A stretch of DNA of 38,959 nucleotides from GAS188 sp035949255. GTDB lineage: Bacteria; Pseudomonadota; Alphaproteobacteria; Rhizobiales; Beijerinckiaceae. The position numbers were made by a program, and so were the translations under genes. This document shows positions 16,668 to 25,164 of the stretch, in pieces (the first letter of the stretch is position 1; each line of letters starts with the position of its first letter). The notes below the pieces were generated by a model. That model did not search any database. It saw only the letters and a list, made by a program, of their open reading frames with translations, and was not told the DNA's origin. The stretch covers positions 1 to 38,959 of the forward strand of contig DASZIL010000149.1 in the NCBI GenBank assembly GCA_035949255.1, read 5' to 3'.

Positions 16668-17683
16668 CAAGCGGTCCTCAAGCGCGGATTGAGCACGAGA
16701 TAGAGCCCATCGACGATCATGTTGATGAGGAGGACGACGGCCGCATAAGCGAGCGCGACCGCCTGGATGATCGGCAAATCGGCGTTGCGCACCGCATCGA
16801 CCATGAGATTGCCGAGGCCTGGATAGGAGTAGATCACCTCGATGAGGAGCGTCCCACCGAACAGGAAGCCGAACTGCACGCCCATCAAGGTCAATGTCGG
16901 CAAAATCGCGTTCTTCAGCGCATGGCGCAAGAGAATGCGCCCTTCGGACACGCCGCGAAGCCGCGCCTGGCGAATGTAATCGGCATGGTCGATCTCATAG
17001 AGGCTCGAGCGCAGGACGCGCATGATCGGCACCGAGAAAGCAAGGCCGAGCGCGGTTGCGGGCAACACCATGTGCTTGAGAGCATCGAGGAACATGTCGG
17101 GGCGCCCCTCGATCAGCGTGTCGAGGATGAGAAAACCCGTATGAACCGGCCGGGCGAAGCTCGAGGCGAGCCGGCCGGTGAAGGGCAAGAGCGGCCAGAC
17201 GACGCCAAAGGCAAGGATGAACATCAGGCCCCAGAGAAAGTCCGGCGCCGACATCAGCACGGTCGAGCCGAGGTCGGCGGCTTCACCCCGCAAGGTGCCG
17301 CGCAGATGAAAGAGCAAGAGCCCCCCGGCGAAGCCGAGCACCGCGGCGATCAGCATGGCGAGCGCCGCAAGCTCGATCGTCGCCGGCAAGGTCTCGGCGA
17401 TCAGTGAGGAGACGGCGCGGCGAAAATGGATCGAGGTGCCGAGATCGCCTTTCAAGGTCTGGCCGAGCCAGATCGCGTATTGCTCCGGAAGGGGGCGATC
17501 GAGCCCCATCTCCTGCCGCTTCATCTCGATCTCGGCCTTGGTGGCGTTCGGTGGCATCGACATCGCGGCCGGGTCGACCGGAAGAACGCGCAGCACGACG
17601 AAGACGAGAGCGGAGACGACGAGGAGGATCGGGATCGCGACGAGAAGCCGCCTGGCGAAAAGGCCGAGAAGCTGAACGATCAT
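16667..17683 (-). CDS. Peptide-type ABC transporter permease, DppB-like
   Basis: Inner-membrane permease of 338 residues, slightly long for DppB. The N-terminal helix leads into VLRVLPVDPAAMSMPPNATKA, where the usual GDP appears as VDP. The coupling loop RQARLRGVSEGRILLRHALKN and the C-terminal VDGLYLVLNPRLR are standard. It follows the binding-protein gene across a 117-base gap filled with a heptamer repeat array, unusual spacing inside an otherwise overlapping operon. It pairs with the DppC-like permease. Confidence 0.9.
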   Translation of the reverse strand: MIVQLLGLFARRLLVAIPILLVVSALVFVVLRVLPVDPAAMSMPPNATKAEIEMKRQEMGLDRPLPEQYAIWLGQTLKGDLGTSIHFRRAVSSLIAETLPATIELAALAMLIAAVLGFAGGLLLFHLRGTLRGEAADLGSTVLMSAPDFLWGLMFILAFGVVWPLLPFTGRLASSFARPVHTGFLILDTLIEGRPDMFLDALKHMVLPATALGLAFSVPIMRVLRSSLYEIDHADYIRQARLRGVSEGRILLRHALKNAILPTLTLMGVQFGFLFGGTLLIEVIYSYPGLGNLMVDAVRNADLPIIQAVALAYAAVVLLINMIVDGLYLVLNPRLRTA

Positions 17684-17710
17684 GTCGGCTGAACGGCCTT
17701 GTCTAGTCGA

Positions 17711-17795
17711 GAGGGAAGAGTGAAGAGTGAAGAGTGAAAAGGATCACCTCACTCCTCACTCCTCACTCCTCACTTTTCACTTCTCACCTTTCACC
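17711..17795. repeat. Second heptamer repeat array, between binding-protein and permease genes
   Basis: Left arm 17711-17738: one GAGGGAA and three GAGTGAA units. Right arm 17747-17795: seven inverted units, four CCTCACT followed by TTTCACT, TCTCACC and TTTCACC. It begins six bases past the stop codon of the binding-protein gene (17801-17803). The motif is the same as at 13878-13995, so two related arrays sit within one transporter operon. The inverted arms could form an mRNA hairpin that separates expression of the binding protein from that of the membrane genes. Confidence 0.75.
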
Positions 17796-17800
17796 TTCAT

Positions 17801-19351
17801 TCATCCCCAAACCATGGTGTCGGCGCGCACCCAGCCGTTCCCATATCGGGCGTAGGAGAGGTTTTTCTTGCGCAACAAGGTCTGCACGCTCTGCAAGAGC
17901 GGGATCGAAGCACCGCTTTCGACAGCGTCCTTGTTCAGCGCCTTGTAGCCCGCGACGCGCTCGTCGTAATTCGCGACATTGAACAGATCGATCGCGCGCT
18001 GGCCGATCTCCATGCCTTTCCATGCCGAGAACGGCATCTTCGGGTTCAAGAGATAACCGGCGAAGATCTCGGGATCCCCCGTCGCATTGTCGAAACTATA
18101 GAGCGTGGCCTCCGGAAGCTTGGCGCCGCGATTGAGCTCGAAATATTTCGCGTATTCGATGACCTCGAGATCGGCCTCGATGCCGACCTTCTTCCACATC
18201 TGCACGAGGGCGCGCGCGATGTCGTAATCGGAGGGGAAATTGCCATTGGTCGAGGCGAAGGTGAATTTCGCCGGTTTCTCGGCCGAATAGCCGGATTTCG
18301 CCAAGAGCTGCTTTGCGAGCTCGGGATCAAAGCTGAAGTGGTAATCGTCGAGATAGGCGGCGGTGCCCGGTGTCGCCGGCACCGAGAGCGGCACGGCGGC
18401 CCCGCCGTAGAAGGCTTGCGAGAGCGCCTTCTTGTCGATCGCGTGATGGGCCGCAAGCCGCACATTCTCATCGGCGAAGCCGAGGTCGTTGCGCACCTGG
18501 AGCAGGATGACGCGCGTGATCGGGTTGAGCTCGCCTTCGAGATTGGGCTCGCTCTTGAGGCGCTGCACCTCGCGCACCGGCACCGAGATGGTGAGATCGA
18601 CCTCTCCGGATTGGATCGCGGCGACGCGCGCCGACGGATCCTTGATGATCTCGAAGGTGACGCGGCGCATCTTCGGCTTCGGCCCCCAATAGGCATCGTT
18701 GCGCTCGAGCACGATGCGCGCATTGAGCTGATATTCGGCGAGCCGATAGGGTCCGGAGCCGATTGGCTTGTCGCGAAAGCCGTCGACGCCGGTTTTCTCC
18801 ATATAGTCCTTCGGCACCACATAGCTGCCGAGAAAGGCGAGCCATTGCGGCGCGGTCGGCGCGGGCGAATCGAAACGCATCACCGCCTTCGTCGGCGAAA
18901 CGATCTCGATGTCGCTGACCTTGCGCCAGGAATTCGCGATGTCGACCTTGTGGCCCGCCTTGATGCGCTCGAAGAAAGTGTAGCGGAAATCCGCGGTCGT
19001 CATCTTGTCGCCGTTGTGGAAGACGACATCGTCGCGAAGCTCGATCGGCAGGCTTCTGGCGTCGGGAGCGAGCTCCCAGGATTTCACCACATTCGGGATC
19101 AGCTTGAGCTTCGGGTCCTGATCGAGCGGTTGGTCGAATACCATCTTGAAGATCGGCTGCGCGTCGGGGACGAAGCGCTGGTTCGGGTCCCAGCTCGGCA
19201 CATCTTGCGGCCAGCCGATGGTGACCCCGTCGGCCTCGGCGGCACGCGCCTCAAGGCTTGTCGCGAGCGAACGAGCGCCGAGGAAGCCGAGCGCCGTCGC
19301 GCCCAAGAGCGACTTACCCAAGAGCGATCTCCGCGAAAGCGCGTTTGTCAT
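17801..19351 (-). CDS. ABC transporter substrate-binding protein, family 5, Tat-exported (second peptide-type system)
   Basis: Periplasmic SBP_bac_5 protein of 516 residues. The N-terminus has a twin-arginine motif (LSRRSLLGKSLLG), a hydrophobic stretch and a likely cleavage after ARA, so Tat export is expected. DVPSWDPNQRFV, ELRDDVVFHNGDKMTTADF and PIGSGPYRL are typical of the family. It is clearly different in sequence from the family member at 439-2040, so the two operons are not a recent duplication. Its start lies 25 bases from the shared 21-base element at 19377-19397. The ligand is unknown; shared control with the monooxygenase operon would make the importer its substrate supply. Confidence 0.9.
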   Translation of the reverse strand: MTNALSRRSLLGKSLLGATALGFLGARSLATSLEARAAEADGVTIGWPQDVPSWDPNQRFVPDAQPIFKMVFDQPLDQDPKLKLIPNVVKSWELAPDARSLPIELRDDVVFHNGDKMTTADFRYTFFERIKAGHKVDIANSWRKVSDIEIVSPTKAVMRFDSPAPTAPQWLAFLGSYVVPKDYMEKTGVDGFRDKPIGSGPYRLAEYQLNARIVLERNDAYWGPKPKMRRVTFEIIKDPSARVAAIQSGEVDLTISVPVREVQRLKSEPNLEGELNPITRVILLQVRNDLGFADENVRLAAHHAIDKKALSQAFYGGAAVPLSVPATPGTAAYLDDYHFSFDPELAKQLLAKSGYSAEKPAKFTFASTNGNFPSDYDIARALVQMWKKVGIEADLEVIEYAKYFELNRGAKLPEATLYSFDNATGDPEIFAGYLLNPKMPFSAWKGMEIGQRAIDLFNVANYDERVAGYKALNKDAVESGASIPLLQSVQTLLRKKNLSYARYGNGWVRADTMVWG

Positions 19352-19376
19352 GGGGAAACCTCGTCAGCGGGCGAAT

Positions 19377-19397
19377 TGTTTCAAGCTTAAAGTAGCC
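19377..19397 (-). promoter_or_regulatory. 21-base element shared, inverted, with 11639-11659
   Basis: On the minus strand this site contains CTTTAAGCTTGAAACA and matches 11639-11659 at 20 of 21 positions. It is 25 bases upstream of the binding-protein ATG at 19351, a distance that suits a promoter or an operator near the transcription start. The two copies face inward from the outer ends of the convergent locus. They could also be read as short terminal inverted repeats, but no transposase or target-site duplication is visible. Confidence 0.6.
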
Positions 19398-19471
19398 GGA
19401 TCGCGGGTGCAACAAAGAGGGTCCGCGGCAAGAAAGTCGGGAAGCCTCAGTCCGACAAGTACGGCGCCGCT

Positions 19472-20428
19472 TCAGCGAGTAAGCAAGCGCGCCCCCGGCT
19501 TCAACCTTGCCAAGAGCTCCACGAGCCCGCCCCGGTTCGCGCGCATCAGCACGATCACCACGAGCGCATAGATCACCATGTCCCACTCGCCGTATTTCGC
19601 CAGATAGCTGTTGAGGATCTGGATCGGCGCGGCGCCGATCAGCGGGCCGGCGAAAGTGCCGAGCCCGCCCACCACGGTCATGATGACGAGCTTCGCCATC
19701 TCGCTGAAATCGGCGATCTGCGGCGAGAGCACCACGACGTAATGGGCGTAAAGCGCACCCGCGAGGCCGGCGAAAGCACTCGAGGCCGTGAATACCAATG
19801 TCTTGACGCGCGTGGCGTCGATGCCGAGGCTTTCGGCGCGCAATTCATCGTCGCGAATGGCGCGCATGAAGATGCCGAGCGGCGAACGCAGCATCGCGTA
19901 CATCAAAGCCACGCAAGCGAGCGTCACCAGCACGAAGACGACATAGGAGCCGCGTGTCGAAATCCCTTCGACGAGCGGTGGCACGGTGAGGCCGAGCTCG
20001 CCTCGCGTCAGCGAGTAGGCGGCGGTGAGGAGGATGTGCACCGTCTCGGCGAAAGCCCAAGTGGCGATGGCGAGGTAGATGGCGCGCATGCGCAACACGA
20101 GGCGCCCGAGGCAAAAGCCGAGAAGGGCCGACAAGGCCGTGCCGCATAGGATGCCGGCGACGGGCGGTAGATCGAAGATCGTGGTAAGGAGCCCCGAGGT
20201 ATAGGCGCCGATGGCCGCGAAGGCCTGTTGGGCGAGCGAGAACTGACCCGTGAAGCCCGCGAGCAAATTCCAGCTCGCCGCCAGGATCGTGTAGTAGAGG
20301 CTCGTGATCAGCACATGGAGCGCATAGTCGGAGGCGAAAGGCGCAATGGCGAGGAGCGCGACGCCGACCGCCGCCGTGATCGCTGCCGGGCGACGCCAGG
20401 CGAAGCCTTTGGGCGCCGTTTCCTTCAT
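19472..20428 (-). CDS. Branched-chain amino-acid-type ABC transporter permease, LivM-like
   Basis: Inner-membrane permease of 318 residues with about eight to ten hydrophobic segments. LivM features are NLLAGFTGQFSLAQQAFAAIGAYTSG, LRMRAIYLAIATWAFAE, MRAIRDDELRAESLGID (coupling loop) and VGGLGTFAGPLIGA. I prefer ATG 20428, which overlaps the TGA of the LivF-like gene by four bases (ATGA), over a GTG at 20440. A Liv transporter normally needs LivH, LivM, LivG, LivF and LivK; here only LivF and LivM adjoin. The gene may use partners encoded elsewhere, or be part of a partial system. Its position after thiC is unusual. Confidence 0.88.
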   Translation of the reverse strand: MKETAPKGFAWRRPAAITAAVGVALLAIAPFASDYALHVLITSLYYTILAASWNLLAGFTGQFSLAQQAFAAIGAYTSGLLTTIFDLPPVAGILCGTALSALLGFCLGRLVLRMRAIYLAIATWAFAETVHILLTAAYSLTRGELGLTVPPLVEGISTRGSYVVFVLVTLACVALMYAMLRSPLGIFMRAIRDDELRAESLGIDATRVKTLVFTASSAFAGLAGALYAHYVVVLSPQIADFSEMAKLVIMTVVGGLGTFAGPLIGAAPIQILNSYLAKYGEWDMVIYALVVIVLMRANRGGLVELLARLKPGARLLTR

Positions 20429-21159
20429 CCGAGAAGGCACTCCTGGATCAGCTCGCGAGTGCGTGATGGGGTGAATTCCGCCGCCGGGCCCTGCGCCTTG
20501 AGGCGTCCGAGATTGAGCATGTAGACGTGATCGGCCTTCCCGACCGCGTCCTCGATATTCTGGTCGACGAGAAGGATCGTCGCTCCGAGCTCGCGCCGCG
20601 CTTGCGCCAGGAGATCGTAGACCTGGTCCACGAGCGCCGGGGCAAGCCCGGCCGTGGGCTCGTCAATGAGCAGGAGGCGCGGCTCGGCCATCATCTCGCG
20701 GGCGATCGACAGCATGCGGCCCTGACCGCCCGACAGATCGCCGGCCGTCGCCTTGCGCCTCTCGGCGAGCACCGGAAAAACCTCGTAGATGCGTTGCAGC
20801 CGCGCCTGAAGCCGCCGCTTGTCGCGCCGGAAGGTCCAGGCGCCCATGCGCAAATTCTCCTCGACCGACAAGAGCGGGAAGGTGTTGATCTCCTGCGGCA
20901 TGTAACTCACGCCGAGCCGCTTCAAGGCGTGCGGCGCGCGGCCGGTGATTTCCTCTTCACGTAGGCTGATGTGTCCGCGGTGCGGCTTGAGGAAACCGAA
21001 GATCGTCTTGAGCAAGGTGGATTTGCCCGCGCCGTTCGGGCCGATGACGAGCGTGAGGCCGCCTTCGGCGACACTCAACGAAAGCCCTTGCAGGATATCG
21101 ACGCCGCTCTGATAGCCGGCATGGAGATCATCGACGACGAGGAGCGGCGCGTGAGCCAC
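20425..21159 (-). CDS. Branched-chain amino-acid-type ABC transporter ATP-binding protein, LivF-like (GTG start)
   Basis: Cytoplasmic ATPase of 244 residues, normal for LivF. Walker A GPNGAGKST, the LivF-type MPQEINTFPLLSVEENLRMG, signature LSGGQGRMLSIAREMM, Walker B LLLIDEPTAGLAP and VDQNIEDAVGKADHVYML are all present. The start is GTG at 21159. It lies 61 bases after the thiC stop on the same strand, so it may be read from the thiC transcript, although a GC-rich stem-loop stands in the gap. If so, TPP would indirectly limit this transporter. The partner ATPase (LivG) is not in the window. Confidence 0.88.
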   Translation of the reverse strand: MAHAPLLVVDDLHAGYQSGVDILQGLSLSVAEGGLTLVIGPNGAGKSTLLKTIFGFLKPHRGHISLREEEITGRAPHALKRLGVSYMPQEINTFPLLSVEENLRMGAWTFRRDKRRLQARLQRIYEVFPVLAERRKATAGDLSGGQGRMLSIAREMMAEPRLLLIDEPTAGLAPALVDQVYDLLAQARRELGATILLVDQNIEDAVGKADHVYMLNLGRLKAQGPAAEFTPSRTRELIQECLLG

Positions 21160-21179
21160 GCTATCGGTGCTTTCCGCTC

Positions 21180-21207
21180 GCGGCGCGCTCGAGCACGAGC
21201 ACGCCGC
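21180..21207 (-). terminator. GC-rich stem-loop between thiC and the LivF-like gene
   Basis: GCGGCG pairs with CGCCGC and an inner CTCG with CGAG around an AGCA loop, making a ten-base-pair hairpin with one internal loop. No U-run follows on the minus strand, so it is not a canonical intrinsic terminator. It may weaken read-through from thiC or protect its mRNA. Confidence 0.3.
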
Positions 21208-21220
21208 TTCGCTCCACGTT

Positions 21221-23098
21221 CTATTCGGCCGCCTGCGGACGGTCGAGATAAAGCTTGCCGCCGGCCTCGAGGAACTCCTTCGACTTCGCCGCCATGCCGG
21301 CCGCGGCTTCGGCCTCGCTCACCTTTCCGGCTTCGGCGCCGAGGAGCGCGGCCGCCTCCTTGCGCAGATCCTGGGTGATTTTCATCGAGCAGAATTTCGG
21401 CCCGCACATCGAGCAGAAATGCGCGACCTTATGGGCCTCCTTCGGCAAGGTCTCGTCATGGAAGGCGCGTGCCGTGTCGGGATCGAGCGAAAGGTTGAAC
21501 TGATCCTCCCAACGGAAATCGAAGCGCGAGCGCGAGATGGCGTCGTCCCGCACCTGCGCGGCCGGATGCCCCTTGGCGAGATCGGCCGCATGCGCCGCGA
21601 TCCGATAGGTGATGACGCCCGTCTTCACATCGTCGCGGTTCGGCAGCCCGAGATGCTCCTTCGGCGTCACATAGCAGAGCATGGCGGTGCCGTACCAGCC
21701 GATCTGCGCCGCACCGATCGCCGAGGTGATGTGATCATAGCCTGGCGCGATGTCGGTGGTGAGGGGGCCGAGCGTGTAGAAGGGAGCCTCGCCGCATTCG
21801 CGAAGCTGCTTTTCCATGTTCACCTTGATCTTGTGCATGGGCACATGGCCCGGGCCCTCGATCATCACCTGGCAGCCCTTGGCCCAGGCGATCTTGGTGA
21901 GCTCGCCCAAGGTCTCGAGCTCGGCGAATTGCGCCGCGTCATTGGCGTCCGCGATCGAGCCCGGGCGCAGTCCGTCGCCCAGCGAGAAGGAGACGTCATA
22001 GCGGCGCATGATGTCGCAAATCTCGTCGAAGCGCTCATAGAGGAAGCTCTCGCGGTGACCGGCGAGGCACCAGCGGGCCATGATCGAGCCGCCGCGCGAG
22101 ACGATGCCCGTGACGCGCCTTGCCGTGAGCGGCACATGGGCGAGGCGCACGCCGGCGTGGATCGTGAAATAATCGACGCCTTGCTCGGCCTGCTCGATGA
22201 GCGTGTCCTTGAACATTTCCCAATCGAGCTTGAGCGGATCGCCATCGACCTTCTCGAGCGCCTGGTAGATCGGCACCGTGCCGATCGGCACCGCGGAGTT
22301 GCGGATGATCCAGCCGCGAATATTGTGGATGTTCCGTCCGGTGGAGAGATCCATCACGGTGTCGGCGCCCCAGCGCGTCGCCCACACCATTTTCTCGACC
22401 TCCTCGGCGGCCGACGAGCTCACCGCGGAATTGCCGATATTGGCGTTAATCTTCACCAGGAAATTGCGGCCGATCGCCATCGGCTCGATCTCGGGATGGT
22501 TGATGTTCGCCGGGATGATGGCGCGGCCCCGCGCCACCTCGTCGCGGACGAATTCCGGCGTGATGAAGGCCGGGATATCGGCGCCGAAGCTCTCGCCTTG
22601 CGCGAGCGCCTCCGCGGCGCCTTCGGCCGCCGCTTGCCGGCCGAGATTTTCGCGGTGCGCGACGTAGATCATCTCCTCGGTGATGATGCCGGCGCGCGCG
22701 AACTCATATTGCGTGACCTTCTGGCCTTCCGCGCCGCGGCGCACGGGCCGCTCCGCCGGACAGGCCGGCACGAGACGCGTCGCGTCGAGGACGCCGTTGT
22801 CCTCGGGTTTCACGGCCCGACCCTCGACGCGCGCGTAGCCGCGCTTCTCGATCCAGGGCTCGCGCACGCGTGGCGCGCCCTTGCCGAGGTCGATCGTCGC
22901 CGCCTCTTCCGTATAGGGGCCCGAGGTGTCGTAGAGCCGAACCGGCTTCTCGGCCGGATCGGACAGCATGACCTCGCGGAAAGGCACCGCGATATCCGGC
23001 CGCCCGGAAGGGCTCGAAAAGACGCGCCGCGAGCCCTGGATGGGTCCGGTGGTCACGGTCGCCGGCGCACCGGCAGGCTTGTCGATATGGATGGTCAT
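21221..23098 (-). CDS. thiC: Phosphomethylpyrimidine synthase ThiC
   Basis: Radical SAM enzyme that converts aminoimidazole ribotide to hydroxymethylpyrimidine phosphate in thiamine biosynthesis; cytoplasmic. 625 residues, within the usual range for proteobacterial ThiC. Highly conserved blocks include NANIGNSA, GADTVMDLSTG, SFSLGDGLRPGSIADAND, EGPGHVPMHKI and GPLTTDIAPGYDHI. The iron-sulfur cluster motif C-x2-C-x4-C is at 562-570 (CSMCGPKFC) near the C-terminus. The frame extends upstream to 23209, but that part overlaps the riboswitch, so the start is ATG 23098. Control by the TPP riboswitch is expected. LivF- and LivM-like genes follow. Confidence 0.97.
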   Translation of the reverse strand: MTIHIDKPAGAPATVTTGPIQGSRRVFSSPSGRPDIAVPFREVMLSDPAEKPVRLYDTSGPYTEEAATIDLGKGAPRVREPWIEKRGYARVEGRAVKPEDNGVLDATRLVPACPAERPVRRGAEGQKVTQYEFARAGIITEEMIYVAHRENLGRQAAAEGAAEALAQGESFGADIPAFITPEFVRDEVARGRAIIPANINHPEIEPMAIGRNFLVKINANIGNSAVSSSAAEEVEKMVWATRWGADTVMDLSTGRNIHNIRGWIIRNSAVPIGTVPIYQALEKVDGDPLKLDWEMFKDTLIEQAEQGVDYFTIHAGVRLAHVPLTARRVTGIVSRGGSIMARWCLAGHRESFLYERFDEICDIMRRYDVSFSLGDGLRPGSIADANDAAQFAELETLGELTKIAWAKGCQVMIEGPGHVPMHKIKVNMEKQLRECGEAPFYTLGPLTTDIAPGYDHITSAIGAAQIGWYGTAMLCYVTPKEHLGLPNRDDVKTGVITYRIAAHAADLAKGHPAAQVRDDAISRSRFDFRWEDQFNLSLDPDTARAFHDETLPKEAHKVAHFCSMCGPKFCSMKITQDLRKEAAALLGAEAGKVSEAEAAAGMAAKSKEFLEAGGKLYLDRPQAAE

Positions 23099-23162
23099 CG
23101 CAGCAATCTCCCCGCGCGCTTGGCGCATCGATGACCGGCTTAAAGGGGGCTGCAAACGTCCA

Positions 23163-23277
23163 GTCCCTTCGCCGGCATGACCCGGATCAGGTTCGAAGGG
23201 TTCGGTCACCTGGAAAATCCATCGAGTGGAGAGTTCCAGGGCTTCCGTCTCAGCCGCAATTCTCGCGGCACCCCTCG
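23163..23277 (-). promoter_or_regulatory. TPP riboswitch (THI element) upstream of thiC
   Basis: Read on the minus strand, the element holds GGGGTGC, then GGCTGAGA, a variable stem, and ACCCTTCGAACCTGATCCGG followed by GTCATGCCGGCGAAGGGA. These are the conserved TPP-binding core sequences. It ends about 65 bases before the thiC ATG, so control of translation initiation or of early termination is possible. TPP binding should switch off thiC. Confidence 0.95.
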
Positions 23278-23285
23278 GACAGCCT

Positions 23286-23314
23286 CAATGTGAGCGATTG
23301 CGCGCGCTTGTCAA
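23286..23314 (-). promoter_or_regulatory. Likely sigma-70-type promoter for the thiC riboswitch transcript
   Basis: On the minus strand a consensus -35 box TTGACA (23314-23309) is followed after 17 bases by ACATTG (23291-23286), a weak -10 box. Transcription would start near 23279, just at the 5' edge of the riboswitch. Confidence 0.45.
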
Positions 23315-23383
23315 TGGCCGGCGCCTCGACAACTCTTGCGCCGACTCCGCAACTTCTCGGCGAACCCCGTCCCGCGCCCTCTG

Positions 23384-23412
23384 TTGACGCTCGGGCACGA
23401 TGCCCATATCCG
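23384..23412 (+). promoter_or_regulatory. Sigma-70-type promoter of the RNase P RNA gene
   Basis: TTGACG (23384-23389), a 17-base spacer, then TATCCG (23407-23412). Seven bases later begins the first base-paired strand of the RNase P RNA (23419), so the predicted start of transcription and the RNA end agree. Confidence 0.7.
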
Positions 23413-23418
23413 ATCAAT

Positions 23419-23823
<405 letters not shown>

Positions 23824-23883
23824 CCTTCACTCCGGCCGAAAAGCCGTTTCACGAGTGCGTGCGCAACGCCCGATGAAACCGTT

Positions 23884-23897
23884 CCTTAACATTAAGG
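23884..23897. promoter_or_regulatory. 14-base perfect palindrome CCTTAA-CA-TTAAGG upstream of the cell-wall cluster
   Basis: The palindrome lies between the RNase P RNA gene and rsmH and overlaps an AAGGAG. It has the same CTTAA-N2-TTAAG core as the palindrome at 8192-8205. It may be an operator or part of the cluster promoter. The spacing does not fit the TTAA-N7-TTAA site of CtrA. Confidence 0.35.
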
Positions 23898-24054
23898 AGT
23901 TGATATCGGAGCCAGGAGAATTCGATCCTTATGGCCGCTCGACGGCGCCTTCCCATAAATCCGAGCGAAAGCCATGCTTGCCCATCCCCGCGCTTCGGTG
24001 CCGAAGGCCCAAGTGGCGAACAGCGCCTCGACGAAAAGCGCTGCCTTGGGGCGC

Positions 24055-25164
24055 ATGAACGCAAGGTCGGTGAGATTGCGCGTTCGGCCGCGAGGCCAGA
24101 GGGCACGGCGGGAGCTCGGCGCGAGACATCCCGCGGCTTTGGCGCGAGGCGAAGAATTGGGCCCTGAGGCCGATCATCCGTTCCACCTTCCCGTCCTCCT
24201 CCCCGAGGTGTTGGAGGCCTTGGAGGCCGGGAAAGGCGGCAGCTATATCGACGCCACATTCGGCGCCGGCGGCTATAGCCGCGCCCTCCTTTCCGCAAAC
24301 TCGACGACCCGCGTTCTCGCGCTCGACCGCGACCCCGAAGCCATCCGCGAAGGCCAAGCGCTGGTCGAGCGCGCGACTGGGCGGCTGACCCTCGTGCAAG
24401 CGTGCTTCGGCGAGACTGCTCGCGTGGCGCGCGAGCATGGATTCGAGAGGGCCGACGGCGTCGTCTTCGACATTGGCGTGTCCTCGATGCAGATCGACCG
24501 GCCGGAACGCGGCTTCTCCTTTCGCCATGAGGGCCCGCTCGACATGCGCATGAGCCGCGAGGGGCCCTCGGCCGCCGATCTCGTCGCGACCTCGGACGCC
24601 GCCTCGCTTGCCGATCTCTTGCGGCTCTTCGGCGAGGAAAGGCACGCCGGGCGTATCGCGCGCGCCGTCGTGGCCGCGAGGGAAGAGGCGCCCATCCGCA
24701 CCACGCGCGAGCTTCGCCGCATCATCGCCGCGGCGGTGCCTCAGCCCCGCGACGGCATCGATCCGGCGACCCGCAGCTTTCAGGCGTTGCGCATCGCGGT
24801 CAATGACGAACTCGGCGAGCTGCTGCGCGGGCTTATCGGCGCGGCCTCGGTGCTCAAGCCGGGCGGCCGGCTCGCGGTCGTGACCTTCCATTCGCTCGAG
24901 GACCGTATCGCCAAGCGTTTCTTCCAGGGGAATACCGGGCGCGAGCAGCCCATATCGCGCCACCTGCCGACAGTGCCACACGCGTTTCGCGCCTTCGCGC
25001 CGATCTTCGGGCCGATCATGCCCGGCGAGGCGGAGCTTGCCCGCAATCCGCGCGCCCGCTCGGCCAAGCTCCGCTTCGGCACACGCGGTGATTCGCCCTT
25101 GCCCGAGGGTTTCGCGGAAGCTTGGCCCGGCCAAGAATCCGCAAGGCGACGGAGGCGCAAATGA
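24055..25164 (+). CDS. rsmH: 16S rRNA (cytosine(1402)-N(4))-methyltransferase RsmH (MraW)
   Basis: SAM-dependent methyltransferase acting on C1402 of 16S rRNA, the usual leading gene of the mra cluster after mraZ. The conserved start of the domain, HLPVLLPEVLEAL, is followed by DATFGAGGYSRALL (SAM site), DIGVSSMQID, GFSFRHEGPLDMRM and ALRIAVNDEL. The start is uncertain: ATG 24055 gives 369 residues with a basic, low-complexity leader; ATG 23974 would be longer; TTG 24157 gives a 335-residue protein closer to family size. No strong ribosome binding site decides it. No mraZ lies upstream. The stop overlaps the ftsL start (ATGA). Confidence 0.93.
   Translation: MNARSVRLRVRPRGQRARRELGARHPAALARGEELGPEADHPFHLPVLLPEVLEALEAGKGGSYIDATFGAGGYSRALLSANSTTRVLALDRDPEAIREGQALVERATGRLTLVQACFGETARVAREHGFERADGVVFDIGVSSMQIDRPERGFSFRHEGPLDMRMSREGPSAADLVATSDAASLADLLRLFGEERHAGRIARAVVAAREEAPIRTTRELRRIIAAAVPQPRDGIDPATRSFQALRIAVNDELGELLRGLIGAASVLKPGGRLAVVTFHSLEDRIAKRFFQGNTGREQPISRHLPTVPHAFRAFAPIFGPIMPGEAELARNPRARSAKLRFGTRGDSPLPEGFAEAWPGQESARRRRRK

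Noticed and set aside
11639..19397. Whole segment as a transposon with 21-bp terminal inverted repeats
   Set aside because: No transposase or integrase gene inside, no target-site duplication outside, and both copies sit at promoter distance from start codons. Kept only as an alternative.
21167..23134. Long plus-strand open frame (about 655 codons) opposite thiC
   Set aside because: It is the antisense of a certain gene; the composition (many Arg, His, Asp) is that of a shadow frame in GC-rich DNA. The same applies to long antisense frames over the murC, mraY, ftsW-murG and ABC genes.
23884..23897. CtrA binding site ahead of the cell-wall cluster
   Set aside because: The TTAA half-sites are two bases apart instead of seven.
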